This document shows, one piece after another, positions 10,950 through 20,189 of a stretch of DNA of 64,000 bases. The stretch's first letter is position 1, and the number at the start of each line of letters is the position of its first letter. The notes under the pieces are model-generated. The model was not told the DNA's origin and searched no databases. It worked only from the letters and a program-made list of their open reading frames with translations. Source of the stretch: Planctomycetota bacterium (lineage in GTDB: Bacteria > Planctomycetota > Planctomycetia > Pirellulales > Pirellulaceae); assembly GCA_026692845.1 (NCBI GenBank), contig JAPLNM010000033.1, positions 1 to 64,000 on the forward strand, read 5' to 3'. The position numbers and the translations under genes are program-made.

Positions 10950-12017
10950 CTATCGCTGTCGCCACCACTGGTTTTTCTCGATCCCAAGCTTGGATATCCA
11001 AGGCTCGATATCCCGGGCAAAACGGGCCGCATCGACCGCATAGCCCGCCGTTGGCTTCAACGCGGGACCGACAATCTCACGCCAATAACGGTTGTATCGT
11101 TCCATAAGCGATTCTCTCGCCCATTTGGCGACCATCGACGCTGCAGCCGGTGGAAACAGCGAATCGCCCTGAACTTGGAAACGAATCGACATCGGAAAAC
11201 CTGCATGTCGCATCGAATACACGCTCACTTTTTGACTCTCGCTGTCGACGGAACAAAAGGGGACCTGCAAATCCGGATGCGATAACCCATACGTGGTCGA
11301 CAAAAGTCCCGCATATTTCTTCCTACCCCCTTGGCGGTCGCAGTAGATCTCGATCCCCTCCCAAGAACTAAAGTCAATGCACTGTGCTAAGACTTGCCAA
11401 GCCAACTGCAAGCTGAGTTGCCCGAGCACATCGGATTTGTTGCCCAGACGATTGACACACGCATTGAAGTAAGCTTCGTCCAATACCCTCAATCGAAATC
11501 CGATGAGTTGTATCCCTAGCTTGACGAGCTTTTCTCGAGCACGCCGACAGCTCGATACCGATAAATCGTCTAAATGGTCCTCGGTTTCTGGGGCTGCGTC
11601 GCGGATCGCTTGAGGAACCCCTCCAAACGCACATGAACGGTACTTGCGACCGTACCAATGTTGCGATTCGACGCGATCGATGTCCTCCTGAGCCAAATGA
11701 TCAAGATCGAACCAAGGACGCTTGTCGGTCGACTTGCCCTCAAAAATCGAATCGAAAAATCGCATCGCAAAGCGCAGGCCTCGGATTCCTTTTCCCGATT
11801 GATAGATCTTCTTCGAATCCCCGAAGGGAACGAAATCGCTTTTTGGGGTCCAACTCGCCGCTTGAAACTCCGGTGCAAATGGTTCAAGTCCGTCGAGCAC
11901 ATCGAGCACGTCGAGCACATCGACTCGTGGCGCGATGGCCCAGGCACTCACCGCGACGACCAAAGGTCCAAGGTTCGGGCCATAACCAGCCTCGTCGACC
12001 CCCAAGACTAATCGCAT
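10950..12017 (-). CDS. RNase HII-like protein with large insertions
   Basis: A 355-residue protein beginning VDEAGYGPNLGPLVV (residues 7-21), which parallels the VDEAGRGPLAGPVV signature of ribonuclease HII and supplies the first Asp-Glu pair. IYCDRQGG and the downstream QGDSLFPPAAASMVAKWARE block match the later catalytic Asp region and the conserved KGD...AAASIxAKxxRD block. Usual RNase HII enzymes are about 200-260 residues, so over 100 residues are inserted, mainly between about 40 and 190. It may cleave RNA in DNA hybrids, but the changed signature (Tyr for Arg) leaves this open. A 9-bp triplicate at 11893-11919 encodes VLDVLDVLD. Its start overlaps the previous stop as TGATG, implying coupling to the 1027-residue secreted protein. 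Confidence 0.68.
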   Translation of the reverse strand: MRLVLGVDEAGYGPNLGPLVVAVSAWAIAPRVDVLDVLDVLDGLEPFAPEFQAASWTPKSDFVPFGDSKKIYQSGKGIRGLRFAMRFFDSIFEGKSTDKRPWFDLDHLAQEDIDRVESQHWYGRKYRSCAFGGVPQAIRDAAPETEDHLDDLSVSSCRRAREKLVKLGIQLIGFRLRVLDEAYFNACVNRLGNKSDVLGQLSLQLAWQVLAQCIDFSSWEGIEIYCDRQGGRKKYAGLLSTTYGLSHPDLQVPFCSVDSESQKVSVYSMRHAGFPMSIRFQVQGDSLFPPAAASMVAKWARESLMERYNRYWREIVGPALKPTAGYAVDAARFARDIEPWISKLGIEKNQWWRQR

Positions 12018-15000
12018 CAGAAACCTCGCTCTTTAGGTTCCTGCTTCTTCTGGGGCTTGTCCGAATTGAACATCTTGAACGGCAGACTATAGATGTCAAA
12101 GTTGAGCTTCGGTAGACCACCAGATTTCTCAGTAGAATCCTGGGCGTTGGACGATTTAGTCGGCAGCAGTTCCATATCCACATGCCCCACAACGACCAAA
12201 CGCTCAGGTAGCTGGGTCAAATGCAACGTCCCTCCACGAAACCATTCGAGCCAACCGCTTCGGTAATCCTTAGGTGGCACCGTATGGAGCGTGTCAAACC
12301 CAACGGTCGAACGGTGCGATCCTGGTGCGAGCGATAAGGATTCGGGCCACCCTGTTGTCTCCCACAACCCATCCTTCAATCGATACTCTCCATTGAGTGT
12401 GCACTGCAACTTCGCATCGAGCAACTGCTCGCTGACGACCTTGGCTTGATCGGCCTTGAGCCCAAGCTGTTGGCCCACCGCATCGAGCAAAAACAGGTTG
12501 CCCCGCGTCGCCTGAGCCGCTTGCCTGAATCCGAGGGTGTTGAACCAGCCGGCAACCCGACTTTCGGCAATGTTTCCTACCTGCAAGCGTCCCTGTGCAA
12601 CATCATTGGCCGGGATCATTCGAACCAACGAGGCACAGGCTTCGAGAATCTCTCGATGGAAGGATAAAATGCTAAAGCCCTCCCTTTGCCAACGCCAAAT
12701 CCCAATGAATGTCCGTGAGAATCCCGCCGCGTCGGGCAACCCACCACTGAGACCCAACGGAAGACTATCGAGAAACCCTGGCTTGGGCCAAGCACCCAGA
12801 TACACCGGAAGCGATTTCAATAGCCCCAAGGTAGCAAACAACCCCTTGGTCTCTTCAGGAAAGGGTAGCTCGATATCCTTCAAACCCGCAAACAGGATGT
12901 GGTTAGGTATCTCGTTTTTTCCAAAACCATTTCCACGCATGTGGAGTTGCACATTGACGACATCGTCTTGTGGCAACTGAACTTGCTGATCGACCGGAGG
13001 AGCTAGCAGCAAACTCATCCAACCGTACTTGTCACTCCCGAGCGGTGCGATATAGGCCTCGATAGCTATCCGCTCTGCCTTGGGATTCTCCGGGTGCTCA
13101 TACCGTCGGAGCCCAAACATCAACGGATCGGTCTGCTGCCAATCTTTGGTGTAAAACTCCGTGGCCTCTCGGTACTCGGCCGACTCCTCTGGGGTGCAAT
13201 CGACCAAAGGTACATCGACGATGGGCAAAAAACTACCACGACGTCCTCGAACCGAATCGTACCATCCGTCTTGGAATCGGATCGTTTCAGACCCATCGAC
13301 CCGCTGTTGAAACCAACGCGGTAAATATCCTTGGCCAATAAGATAATCCATCTGATCTCCAGGAAGCCAATCCGGAGGAATCGTATCGGATTTGCTTTTG
13401 CTCTTGCGTATTCCGCGAAGTCCTCGTGTCTGCTCGTTCTTCGCGACGATGGTCGCAAGTTCAGCATTTTCCAGCGCTGCGATCGCCCGCATGCGTCGCT
13501 TTAGTTCAATCTGGTATCGCGGCGAAACGAGGTTCTGAAAAAAATCCGACGAGAAATACGCAAAGACGTCATAGTCGTGCTCTTCGGGCATCATCAGTCG
13601 AGTAAACCGAAAAGCGGGCAACTGCGCCATCGATTCCCCTGTTCGTTGAACCTCGAGGAATCGCCGAGCCAATTCCCGGCTCGATGTGATGAAGACATAA
13701 GGATCCGCCAGGACCATGAACGATCGGACGGATTGATCTGGTGCACTCAAAAACGATACGCTTTGACCCTCGATCAACTCCTCTCGCAATTTGCCTCCCT
13801 GGGGCTCGATCTTATCGAGCGTCGCGAGCCGTTCCTGCTCGAAGGACGTTTTGAGCAATCCAAAATTCCTGGCCTCAAAGACCACGCCCATCGTCGGGCC
13901 ATCTTGCAAATACAAGTCGTAGCCGACAAAGGCCATGTCCGAGATGACCGCATCGCCAAAGAGCTTGCTGATCGTATTCATCTTGGTATTGAGCAACCGC
14001 TCTACCCGCTCGGTGGTTTCGTAATTGTAACCCCGCATCATCGCTAGCTGCGCGATGTCGCCACCGCGTGACTCGCTGAGTTTCTGAAACCATAAGTAAT
14101 TTTGAAAGGATCCAAAGCGAATGTAAAAGCACTCCGAGGGTACCACCTTGGCGATCGGCTCGATCGCAATAGCGTCCAAGCTTTGGCCAGTTGCAAGTGC
14201 TGGAATCGGATTGGTTTTCCATCGTGGAGGCTGGGGTATCGCCACTCGCCGGGATGTGTCTGCAACACTGAGCGTCAACTGCTCGCTGCGCAGTCGGTCT
14301 CGCAATGACTCGGAACCTGCGATCAATTCCAACGTCGGAGTCGGATCGGTGGGTTTGCTCAAAATATTCGGTTTGGGCTGCTCTAAATCGGGTATCGGAA
14401 ATCCGAAACGGTTCGCAAGCGAATAAACCAAATAACGCTCGACAAGACTCGGATAATCGCTGCGAACTATCTGACGCTTGGCTTGATCGACATAACTGAT
14501 CCACCATTGATCAAGCAAAAGATCCCAACGATTGGCAGTCGCTCCGTCGACCTTCCGTCGGTCGACAAACTTGGGTACAAGCTCGATCGTCTGCTGGACT
14601 TCACCGTCGAGCTGAATCGTCAGAGGTGCCTCTCCAACAAACAGGAAATGAATTCTTACATGCTCGACCGGATCGATGGTCTCTCGCAATCTCTCGACTG
14701 CCTTGCGCAAGCGACGAAAAGCCGATCCATCCCCAATCCGTCGCCCTGGCGAACCGTTGGAATCCTCAGGCTTCGACCCAGTACTCGACTCTGGATCGAT
14801 CGAAACAATCTCGATCGCAGGATAAAAGATTCGCTGGTCTTTCTCCGTCGCGACGATTCGAACCGTCGCATCCGATGCGACTTGGCCCGCTCCGATCAAA
14901 ATCTGCCCGACTCCAATTCCCGGATAGAGCCCCTGTTGGGTCTGCAGGACCGCCACACCACGATTGCTCGTGACCGTCTGCGTTGCTCGACTCGGCCGAT

Positions 15001-15100
15001 CGGCTGGCGGGTCCTGGGCCTGTAGGAATTCCCCTAGTGCGAAACTCCAGCCCAAGTACAACCCAAAAATAACGAATTGGCCGACGATCCAGTGTCGCAT
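12017..15100 (-). CDS. large secreted protein of unknown function
   Basis: A 1027-residue protein with an N-terminal signal peptide or anchor (MRHWIVGQFVIFGLYLGWSFALG). I recognise no named domain. The first 250 residues look like a soluble alpha/beta region. The middle (about 320-560) contains FYIRFGSFQNYLWF and FVGYDLYLQDGPTMGVVFEA, and resembles the surface/exported proteins of planctomycetes that measure many residues but carry no catalytic signature. A basic segment (RGIRKSKSKS) occurs near 580, and the C-terminus is Lys/Pro-rich. There are few cysteines and no haem motif. It is followed by the RNase HII-like gene with a one-base TGATG overlap. I infer a periplasmic or cell-surface location only. 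Confidence 0.7.
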   Translation of the reverse strand: MRHWIVGQFVIFGLYLGWSFALGEFLQAQDPPADRPSRATQTVTSNRGVAVLQTQQGLYPGIGVGQILIGAGQVASDATVRIVATEKDQRIFYPAIEIVSIDPESSTGSKPEDSNGSPGRRIGDGSAFRRLRKAVERLRETIDPVEHVRIHFLFVGEAPLTIQLDGEVQQTIELVPKFVDRRKVDGATANRWDLLLDQWWISYVDQAKRQIVRSDYPSLVERYLVYSLANRFGFPIPDLEQPKPNILSKPTDPTPTLELIAGSESLRDRLRSEQLTLSVADTSRRVAIPQPPRWKTNPIPALATGQSLDAIAIEPIAKVVPSECFYIRFGSFQNYLWFQKLSESRGGDIAQLAMMRGYNYETTERVERLLNTKMNTISKLFGDAVISDMAFVGYDLYLQDGPTMGVVFEARNFGLLKTSFEQERLATLDKIEPQGGKLREELIEGQSVSFLSAPDQSVRSFMVLADPYVFITSSRELARRFLEVQRTGESMAQLPAFRFTRLMMPEEHDYDVFAYFSSDFFQNLVSPRYQIELKRRMRAIAALENAELATIVAKNEQTRGLRGIRKSKSKSDTIPPDWLPGDQMDYLIGQGYLPRWFQQRVDGSETIRFQDGWYDSVRGRRGSFLPIVDVPLVDCTPEESAEYREATEFYTKDWQQTDPLMFGLRRYEHPENPKAERIAIEAYIAPLGSDKYGWMSLLLAPPVDQQVQLPQDDVVNVQLHMRGNGFGKNEIPNHILFAGLKDIELPFPEETKGLFATLGLLKSLPVYLGAWPKPGFLDSLPLGLSGGLPDAAGFSRTFIGIWRWQREGFSILSFHREILEACASLVRMIPANDVAQGRLQVGNIAESRVAGWFNTLGFRQAAQATRGNLFLLDAVGQQLGLKADQAKVVSEQLLDAKLQCTLNGEYRLKDGLWETTGWPESLSLAPGSHRSTVGFDTLHTVPPKDYRSGWLEWFRGGTLHLTQLPERLVVVGHVDMELLPTKSSNAQDSTEKSGGLPKLNFDIYSLPFKMFNSDKPQKKQEPKERGF

Positions 15101-15116
15101 CGAAGTTGTTCCTCAA

Positions 15117-15920
15117 CTAGTAGCGGGCAATCGGAACCGAAATCCTACGACCTAAACTCTCAAGGGCCGCTCTAGCCGCTTGGTTCATGAATCCTAGCTC
15201 GCTGCTGATCGCGATGAACTGCCAGCCCTGTTCAATCCGTCGTTGCGCTGCATGGGCATCGGCGACGTGGATCCCAGGCGCCACACCATGCGATTTCGCC
15301 GATCGGAGGATCTTGTCCAATGCCTCGACAAACTCCGGATCGTCGGTCTCCATCTGCGGGGTCTTGCCCATCGATGCAAGCAGATCATTGGGCCCAACAA
15401 AAACTGCATCGACCCCAGGGACGCTGAGTATCTGGTCGATCTTAGACACCGCATCGATATGCTCGGCTTGTACAATGACCAAAACCTCGTCGTTGGCCCG
15501 CTTGTAATACTCCGCAGCATCGGTCGCGAAATTCAATGCGTGCACGCTACCCCCAACACTGCGCGTTCCAGCAGGTGGGTACTTGCAACTCGATACGGCC
15601 AACTCAGCCAACTCCACCGTATTGCACATTGGGAAAACGATCCCGTACGCTCCCAAATCCAGCGCCCGCTTGGCGTTCTCATGGGTGATCGACGCAACGC
15701 GGATCAACGGCACACAGCCCGCTTCGGAAATATGTGCGAAAATAGTCGATGCGGTTTCCCAATCGCAGTTGCTGTGCTCCATGTCGATGGTCAACCAAGG
15801 AAACCCCGCGCGGGCCATGAACCTAGCTGCTACGGGACTCGATAGCGATAGCCATGTCCCGACTTGCGGCTCTCCGCGTCGCAATGCCTCTCGGACTGTA
15901 TTGGTTTTCATAGGTTCCAT
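15117..15920 (-). CDS. HpcH/HpaI family class II aldolase
   Basis: A 267-residue metal-dependent aldolase of the 2-dehydro-3-deoxyglucarate / 4-hydroxy-2-oxo-heptanedioate group, which splits 2-keto-3-deoxy acids into pyruvate and an aldehyde. Expected residues are present: His49 in DMEHSN, Arg74 in PLIRV, metal ligands Glu153 (VQAEH) and Asp179 (VGPNDLLASMG), and the glycine-rich GTRSVGG loop. The usual IE before the metal ligand region is changed to QAE, a conservative difference. Start at 15920 or at the Met three codons later; both are plausible. The next upstream gene is a 2-hydroxyacid dehydrogenase 44 bases away in the same direction, which suggests a shared sugar-acid or keto-acid catabolic unit, though the substrate is not shown. 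Confidence 0.87.
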   Translation of the reverse strand: MEPMKTNTVREALRRGEPQVGTWLSLSSPVAARFMARAGFPWLTIDMEHSNCDWETASTIFAHISEAGCVPLIRVASITHENAKRALDLGAYGIVFPMCNTVELAELAVSSCKYPPAGTRSVGGSVHALNFATDAAEYYKRANDEVLVIVQAEHIDAVSKIDQILSVPGVDAVFVGPNDLLASMGKTPQMETDDPEFVEALDKILRSAKSHGVAPGIHVADAHAAQRRIEQGWQFIAISSELGFMNQAARAALESLGRRISVPIARY

Positions 15921-15964
15921 TTTCGATCAAGTCGGATCCTTCCAGGATTCCATGGGGCAATGGG

Positions 15965-17020
15965 TCAAAGTCTCCATTGCTTGACCCGCAGTGAGTCAGA
16001 CCGCAATACATCTGGATTGCACACCGATGTGGGATTCCGACCTTCGAGGATATCCAAGATCGGTTCGTAACAGCCCTGACTCATTCGCACCGCAGCCTCG
16101 TGTGAATTGAAGGCATTGTGCGGAGTCAAAAGCAAATTCGGTGCCGATCGCAAAGGATGATCGACCGGCAATGGCTCTTGTTCGTACACATCCATCGCTG
16201 CCCCTGCGATTTGCCCAGTACGGACCGCTTCGATCAGTGCCGCAGGATCGACCAATGCACCCCGGGCGGTGTTGATCAAATAAGCAGTCCTACGCATTTT
16301 CCCAAAACCTTGCCTGTCGATCATATGCCTTGTCTTTGGTGTGTTCGGTGCGTGTATCGACACAAAGTCCGAGCCTTCAAGCAGCTCGTTCAGATCCATC
16401 CACGAAACACCACTGGCTAATCGGACCAGGTCGCCGTCGAGCTTGCCGTCGAGCTTGCCAGATTCGATCGCCGTTTGCATCCATGGGTCATGCACCGCAA
16501 GTTTCAGCCCGAAACCCAATGCGCGGCTTGCGACTGCTTGGCCAATCCGACCAAATCCAACCAGTCCGAGCGTCTTGCCTCGTAGTTCAACCCCTGGGTA
16601 CTCCGCCCAACCCCCTGCTTGCATGCAAACGTACCCAATGTGGATATGCCTAGCGACCGAAAGGAGTAGACCCATGCAGTAATCGGCTACCGCGTCGGTC
16701 ATCGCATCAGGGACGTTCGTCACGATGATGCCATGCTCGGTCGCCGAAGCCAAATCGACACTGTCGATCCCAATCCCACAGCGAGCGATAAGCTTCAAAC
16801 GAGGCAATGCATCAAAGGCTGCCTCGCAGTAAGGATCGATTGCAGCGACAATCGCATCGCAGTCCCTGGCTTGGTCGATCAACCGATCGAGCTTCAGAGG
16901 GCCCCATGTTTCCGAGTCGACGATCGTGCACCCTAGTTTCCCGAGCTTGTCCCGGAACGCACTTCCGCTGACTGCGAACGCTTGTGCTGTTACCAAAATC
17001 CGCATCGGGGTTGAAGACAT
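15965..17020 (-). CDS. D-isomer-specific 2-hydroxyacid dehydrogenase (phosphoglycerate dehydrogenase-like)
   Basis: A 351-residue NAD(P)-dependent dehydrogenase reducing 2-keto acids to D-2-hydroxy acids, or the reverse. The Rossmann motif is GFGRIG (155-160). The catalytic triad is visible: Arg253 (NTARG), Glu282 (EQEP) and His301 (LTPHNAF). There is no C-terminal ACT domain, so it is shorter than a full SerA and is more likely a glycerate, phosphonate or sugar-acid enzyme. A perfect 12-bp duplication at 16433-16456 encodes KLDGKLDG in a surface loop. It lies upstream of, and probably in one unit with, the aldolase gene. The gene is transcribed away from the coiled-coil protein gene, with a 121-base shared upstream region. 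Confidence 0.88.
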   Translation of the reverse strand: MSSTPMRILVTAQAFAVSGSAFRDKLGKLGCTIVDSETWGPLKLDRLIDQARDCDAIVAAIDPYCEAAFDALPRLKLIARCGIGIDSVDLASATEHGIIVTNVPDAMTDAVADYCMGLLLSVARHIHIGYVCMQAGGWAEYPGVELRGKTLGLVGFGRIGQAVASRALGFGLKLAVHDPWMQTAIESGKLDGKLDGDLVRLASGVSWMDLNELLEGSDFVSIHAPNTPKTRHMIDRQGFGKMRRTAYLINTARGALVDPAALIEAVRTGQIAGAAMDVYEQEPLPVDHPLRSAPNLLLTPHNAFNSHEAAVRMSQGCYEPILDILEGRNPTSVCNPDVLRSDSLRVKQWRL

Positions 17021-17141
17021 GAATCTTTCCTGACCTCGTCCTCGAAAAAGAGCCGATTATACCAATTGTTCCTCCGATTGGGAGTTCAGGCAACTTTCTC
17101 CTCTAGATTCGAGAAGGAAAGATAGTGGGTCTAGGGAAAGT

Positions 17142-19031
17142 TTGACGAACAAACTTCGTGTCGTCGCACGACATCCACCCCTAGTAAAACAAACCCGCCA
17201 TTGGAGAGAAATCTTGAAAACCCAAGTCCTCGATTCGATCGAGCAAATCAGCAAGGAAAGGGTCTCCACCGAGTCGCTCGGACTCGGCGGTCGCACCAAA
17301 CCTCTAACCACCGACGATCGCTTGCTTGACGACACAACAGTCGATCGGCTTGTGCGTGTATTGGATTCCTACAACGCAGACGTGCGCTCCTGGATTCAGA
17401 AGGATGAATCGGATTCGAACCGAGGCCGCTGGCCTAGCTTGATGACTTTCTCGCTATTTACCCTCGGTATCGCCGTGACGGCTGCTACCAACTACTGGAA
17501 CTACGGCCGACAGTTCGCCGACCACGAGTTCGTCCTGTTCAACCTCTCGGGCGCGATGGTATTCCTTTTGGCAGGTATCAGTTTGTTTTACGATCGCTCA
17601 GTACGCGAAATCGGCAGCGACCGGATCCGAAAGGAATCCGGACGACGGATCGAAACCATGTCCGATCACGTCCGCTCGCTCTCGCAACTCTACCAGAAGT
17701 GGATCAGCGACTGGAAATCGCAAAAGCACCAACTCGATCGACTCGAAACGGCCGTACAGGAATTCGACGCCCAATCCATAGCGGCCCAAATCAAAGCCTC
17801 GCAGTGGACAACCGAAGCCGAAGAATTCGGCCGCCAACGAGACCGCTTAGACGATGAAGTTGAATCGCTCCGCAATTCCCTCATCCAGCTCCAAGCAGAT
17901 TCCGATTATGCGAAGATGAAACTCAGTGGCGTCGATTCAGAGATCGAAGCCAAAAAGGAACATTTAAGCGACCTAAAGACCGAGCGGGAAAAGATCCGCC
18001 GCGATATTCTCGAACTCGAGGAGCAATCCGCGCAATCCCGAGATGCTTTCGAATCGACTCGCACCGAACACGAGGCCAACCAACGTCAGTTCCAACGCGA
18101 TCAACAATCGATCGAACGACGGATCGAAAAACTCAGCGACGAATCCAACCGGTTGCAGGAATCTTGCGAAACCCTCGAACAAGATCGATCGGAATTGCAA
18201 TCGGAATTGCATTCGCTCAAGATGGAATTCGATCGCAATATCGAAATCCAAACTCTGGCGCTTGCCGACGTCACTCACTCGCTCCAAGATGCAAGCACCG
18301 AAAAAGCCTTGGTCGATGAAGCCATCGAAACGAGCCAAGCAAACCTGAGGCAAATCGTTGCGACCCACAAGGATCTGCAAACTCAAATCGAGTCCCTGCA
18401 ATCCTCCAGGGAACATCTGTCCAATTGCATCTCAGGTCTCAACGAAGAGGTCTCTCAAAAACGGGAACTTAACGATCTACTCGAATCCCAAACCAAAATA
18501 CTCATCGAGGATCGTGAACTTCGCTGCACGAAACTCGATAAGTCGATCGCCGAACTCGATGGCAACCTCTCGGCCCGACGTGGGGAACTGCTCCAAGCAA
18601 CCCATGAGTTCGATTCCGTCCAGAACCATCATCGTCAACTCTCTGCGGACATCGACCACTTGAGCCGAGTCAAGGCGGCGATGGAAACTTCGGTCAGCGA
18701 ACTTACCGACCGACTCGCCAACAAGTCGACCGATTTCAAACGCAAGTCGGTGCAGGTCAACGAACTGGCCAGCAAAATCGATTCGCTCTCGCTGTCGGTC
18801 CGGTCCCTGGCAACACAGGAATCTGGGGCCATAGCAACCAGCGGAACAGGAATAAGCGGAGTGGGGAGCCTTGGTAGCGACGCAAGCGCAGCGTCGATAT
18901 CCGGCGAGGAGAACGGCCAAAGGAGCACCAAACCCTCCTTGCAAGGCCCCCACTGGGGACAAGAGCAACTCCACCGCATGATCGATCGGATGGATGAGAT
19001 CGATCGACTGGCCGAAGACGGATTGGCTTAA
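17142..19031 (+). CDS. membrane-anchored long coiled-coil protein, unknown function
   Basis: A 629-residue protein that I do not recognise. After about 95 soluble residues come two closely spaced transmembrane helices (about 98-117 and 130-150). About 400 residues of almost uninterrupted heptad-like Glu/Gln/Leu/Arg-rich coiled coil follow (roughly 165-565). The tail is Gly/Ser-rich with a short helix (HRMIDRMDEIDRL) at the end. Both ends of the helical hairpin should be cytoplasmic if the coil is cytoplasmic. The listed start is TTG at 17142, preceded by AGGG at 5 bases; no ATG occurs before the first helix except Met101. SMC-like or polar scaffolding roles are possible, but it lacks any ATPase motif. 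Confidence 0.72.
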   Translation: MTNKLRVVARHPPLVKQTRHWREILKTQVLDSIEQISKERVSTESLGLGGRTKPLTTDDRLLDDTTVDRLVRVLDSYNADVRSWIQKDESDSNRGRWPSLMTFSLFTLGIAVTAATNYWNYGRQFADHEFVLFNLSGAMVFLLAGISLFYDRSVREIGSDRIRKESGRRIETMSDHVRSLSQLYQKWISDWKSQKHQLDRLETAVQEFDAQSIAAQIKASQWTTEAEEFGRQRDRLDDEVESLRNSLIQLQADSDYAKMKLSGVDSEIEAKKEHLSDLKTEREKIRRDILELEEQSAQSRDAFESTRTEHEANQRQFQRDQQSIERRIEKLSDESNRLQESCETLEQDRSELQSELHSLKMEFDRNIEIQTLALADVTHSLQDASTEKALVDEAIETSQANLRQIVATHKDLQTQIESLQSSREHLSNCISGLNEEVSQKRELNDLLESQTKILIEDRELRCTKLDKSIAELDGNLSARRGELLQATHEFDSVQNHHRQLSADIDHLSRVKAAMETSVSELTDRLANKSTDFKRKSVQVNELASKIDSLSLSVRSLATQESGAIATSGTGISGVGSLGSDASAASISGEENGQRSTKPSLQGPHWGQEQLHRMIDRMDEIDRLAEDGLA

Positions 19032-19053
19032 ACCCTCGATCCTCTCGACACCA

Positions 19054-19962
19054 TCATTCGCTAGACGACTGGTTCGGACGCTCGTCTAGATGCTTCTTGA
19101 ACCAGTCTCGCATCGACTCGAACATGATTCGGTTGCCCTCGGTATCAAAGCCGTGGGCAGCCCCTCGGATCACCACCAAGTCGCAAGGTACCTCGGACTT
19201 GGAAAACGCTTCCTTGATGTTCTCGCTGTGCGACAACGGTACCAAATCGTCTTTGTCACCGTGAACCAACAAAGTCGGAGCGTCCACACTGGACACCTGA
19301 CGTAACGGCGAAAACTCGTCGTTGCGACTCGAATCGAACTTCAATGCTGGAAACTGATCCATCCGAGGATTCCCGGCCGTTTTGTAAGGTGCAAGATCGG
19401 TCGGAGGAAAGACCGCAGCGACCGCTGCGATGCGCGGTCCACGCTTCTTGTCATTGGCCGTCGTACCGAGCATCAGGGAAAGATGTCCCCCTGCCGAAAA
19501 TCCAAAAACTCCCAGTTTGGATTTGTCGATTTGCCACTCCGGAGATTCTTTGTCCACATGCTCCAATGCCTTCCGGACATCTTCGACGATCTCTGGAATC
19601 ACATATTTCGGACTGCTGCCGTGCCGGACGGCGATGATCGTATAGCCCTCGTCCAAAAGTGGCTTGAAAAAATTCGACATCTGAGCAGGTGGCATCCAGG
19701 TCGATACCCATCCGCCACTGACCATGAACATCAACCCAATCCCCTTGCGCTTCGACTCGGGCTCAAAAACATCCATCGTCAAAGCCATCCCGTCTTTGTG
19801 GCCATAGACGACGTCCTTGCGGACCTTGGGAAGCGAATCCTCACCGCAAGCTACCGGCACCAGGCCCGCTGTCAGACTCCACGCCAATGCCCACAAGAAG
19901 CCAAAACGCCTCAAACCAATACGTCTCGGAACCGACTCCAAGCAAGCGAGCGAATACTGCAT
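19054..19962 (-). CDS. secreted alpha/beta hydrolase (prolyl-oligopeptidase/BD-FAE-like)
   Basis: A 302-residue exported serine hydrolase. The nucleophile elbow GFSAGG places Ser156, followed by an acid in VHGDKDDLVP (about Asp239) and His270 in GAAHGF. HGSSPKY and MFMVSGGW are typical of the acetyl-esterase/feruloyl-esterase-like group, so polysaccharide deacetylation is a reasonable but unproved guess. The frame stays open upstream to 20208, but that extension only translates the repeat cluster (DWKSVV) and has no gene-like content. The ATG at 19962 is followed by a hydrophobic signal segment (FGFLWALAWSLTAGLVPVA) ending near a small-residue site, so I start there. It converges with the coiled-coil gene at 19031. 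Confidence 0.82.
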   Translation of the reverse strand: MQYSLACLESVPRRIGLRRFGFLWALAWSLTAGLVPVACGEDSLPKVRKDVVYGHKDGMALTMDVFEPESKRKGIGLMFMVSGGWVSTWMPPAQMSNFFKPLLDEGYTIIAVRHGSSPKYVIPEIVEDVRKALEHVDKESPEWQIDKSKLGVFGFSAGGHLSLMLGTTANDKKRGPRIAAVAAVFPPTDLAPYKTAGNPRMDQFPALKFDSSRNDEFSPLRQVSSVDAPTLLVHGDKDDLVPLSHSENIKEAFSKSEVPCDLVVIRGAAHGFDTEGNRIMFESMRDWFKKHLDERPNQSSSE

Positions 19963-20056
19963 TTCAATTAGACCTATAGGCAAAGTGGTAAAAGGACGGG
20001 ATCCTGACGTGGACGCATTATACACTCGTTCGTCCATCGCATCAGATTTCGCCTTA

Positions 20057-20181
20057 CGTACAGCGCGTACGACGGACTTCCAGTCCGTCGCCCAAATCGT
20101 ACAGCGCGTACGACGGACTTCCAGTCCGTCGCCCAAATCGTACAGGTGGATCAATGGGCGCGACGGACTGGAAGTCCGTCG
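20057..20181. repeat. planctomycete-type hairpin repeat, two direct copies and one inverted
   Basis: The core CGACGGACT-TCC-AGTCCGTCG has 9-bp arms around a 3-base loop. It occurs at 20070-20090 and 20111-20131 within a perfect 41-bp direct repeat (units 20057-20097 and 20098-20138). It occurs again inverted at 20161-20181. It resembles a REP-like extragenic palindrome. Translated on one strand it gives TDWKSVV, a phrase I associate with mis-called planctomycete ORFs. No transposase lies next to it. A transcription, mRNA-stability or mobile role cannot be told from this copy set. Confidence 0.85.
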
Positions 20182-20189
20182 TACAAGGC

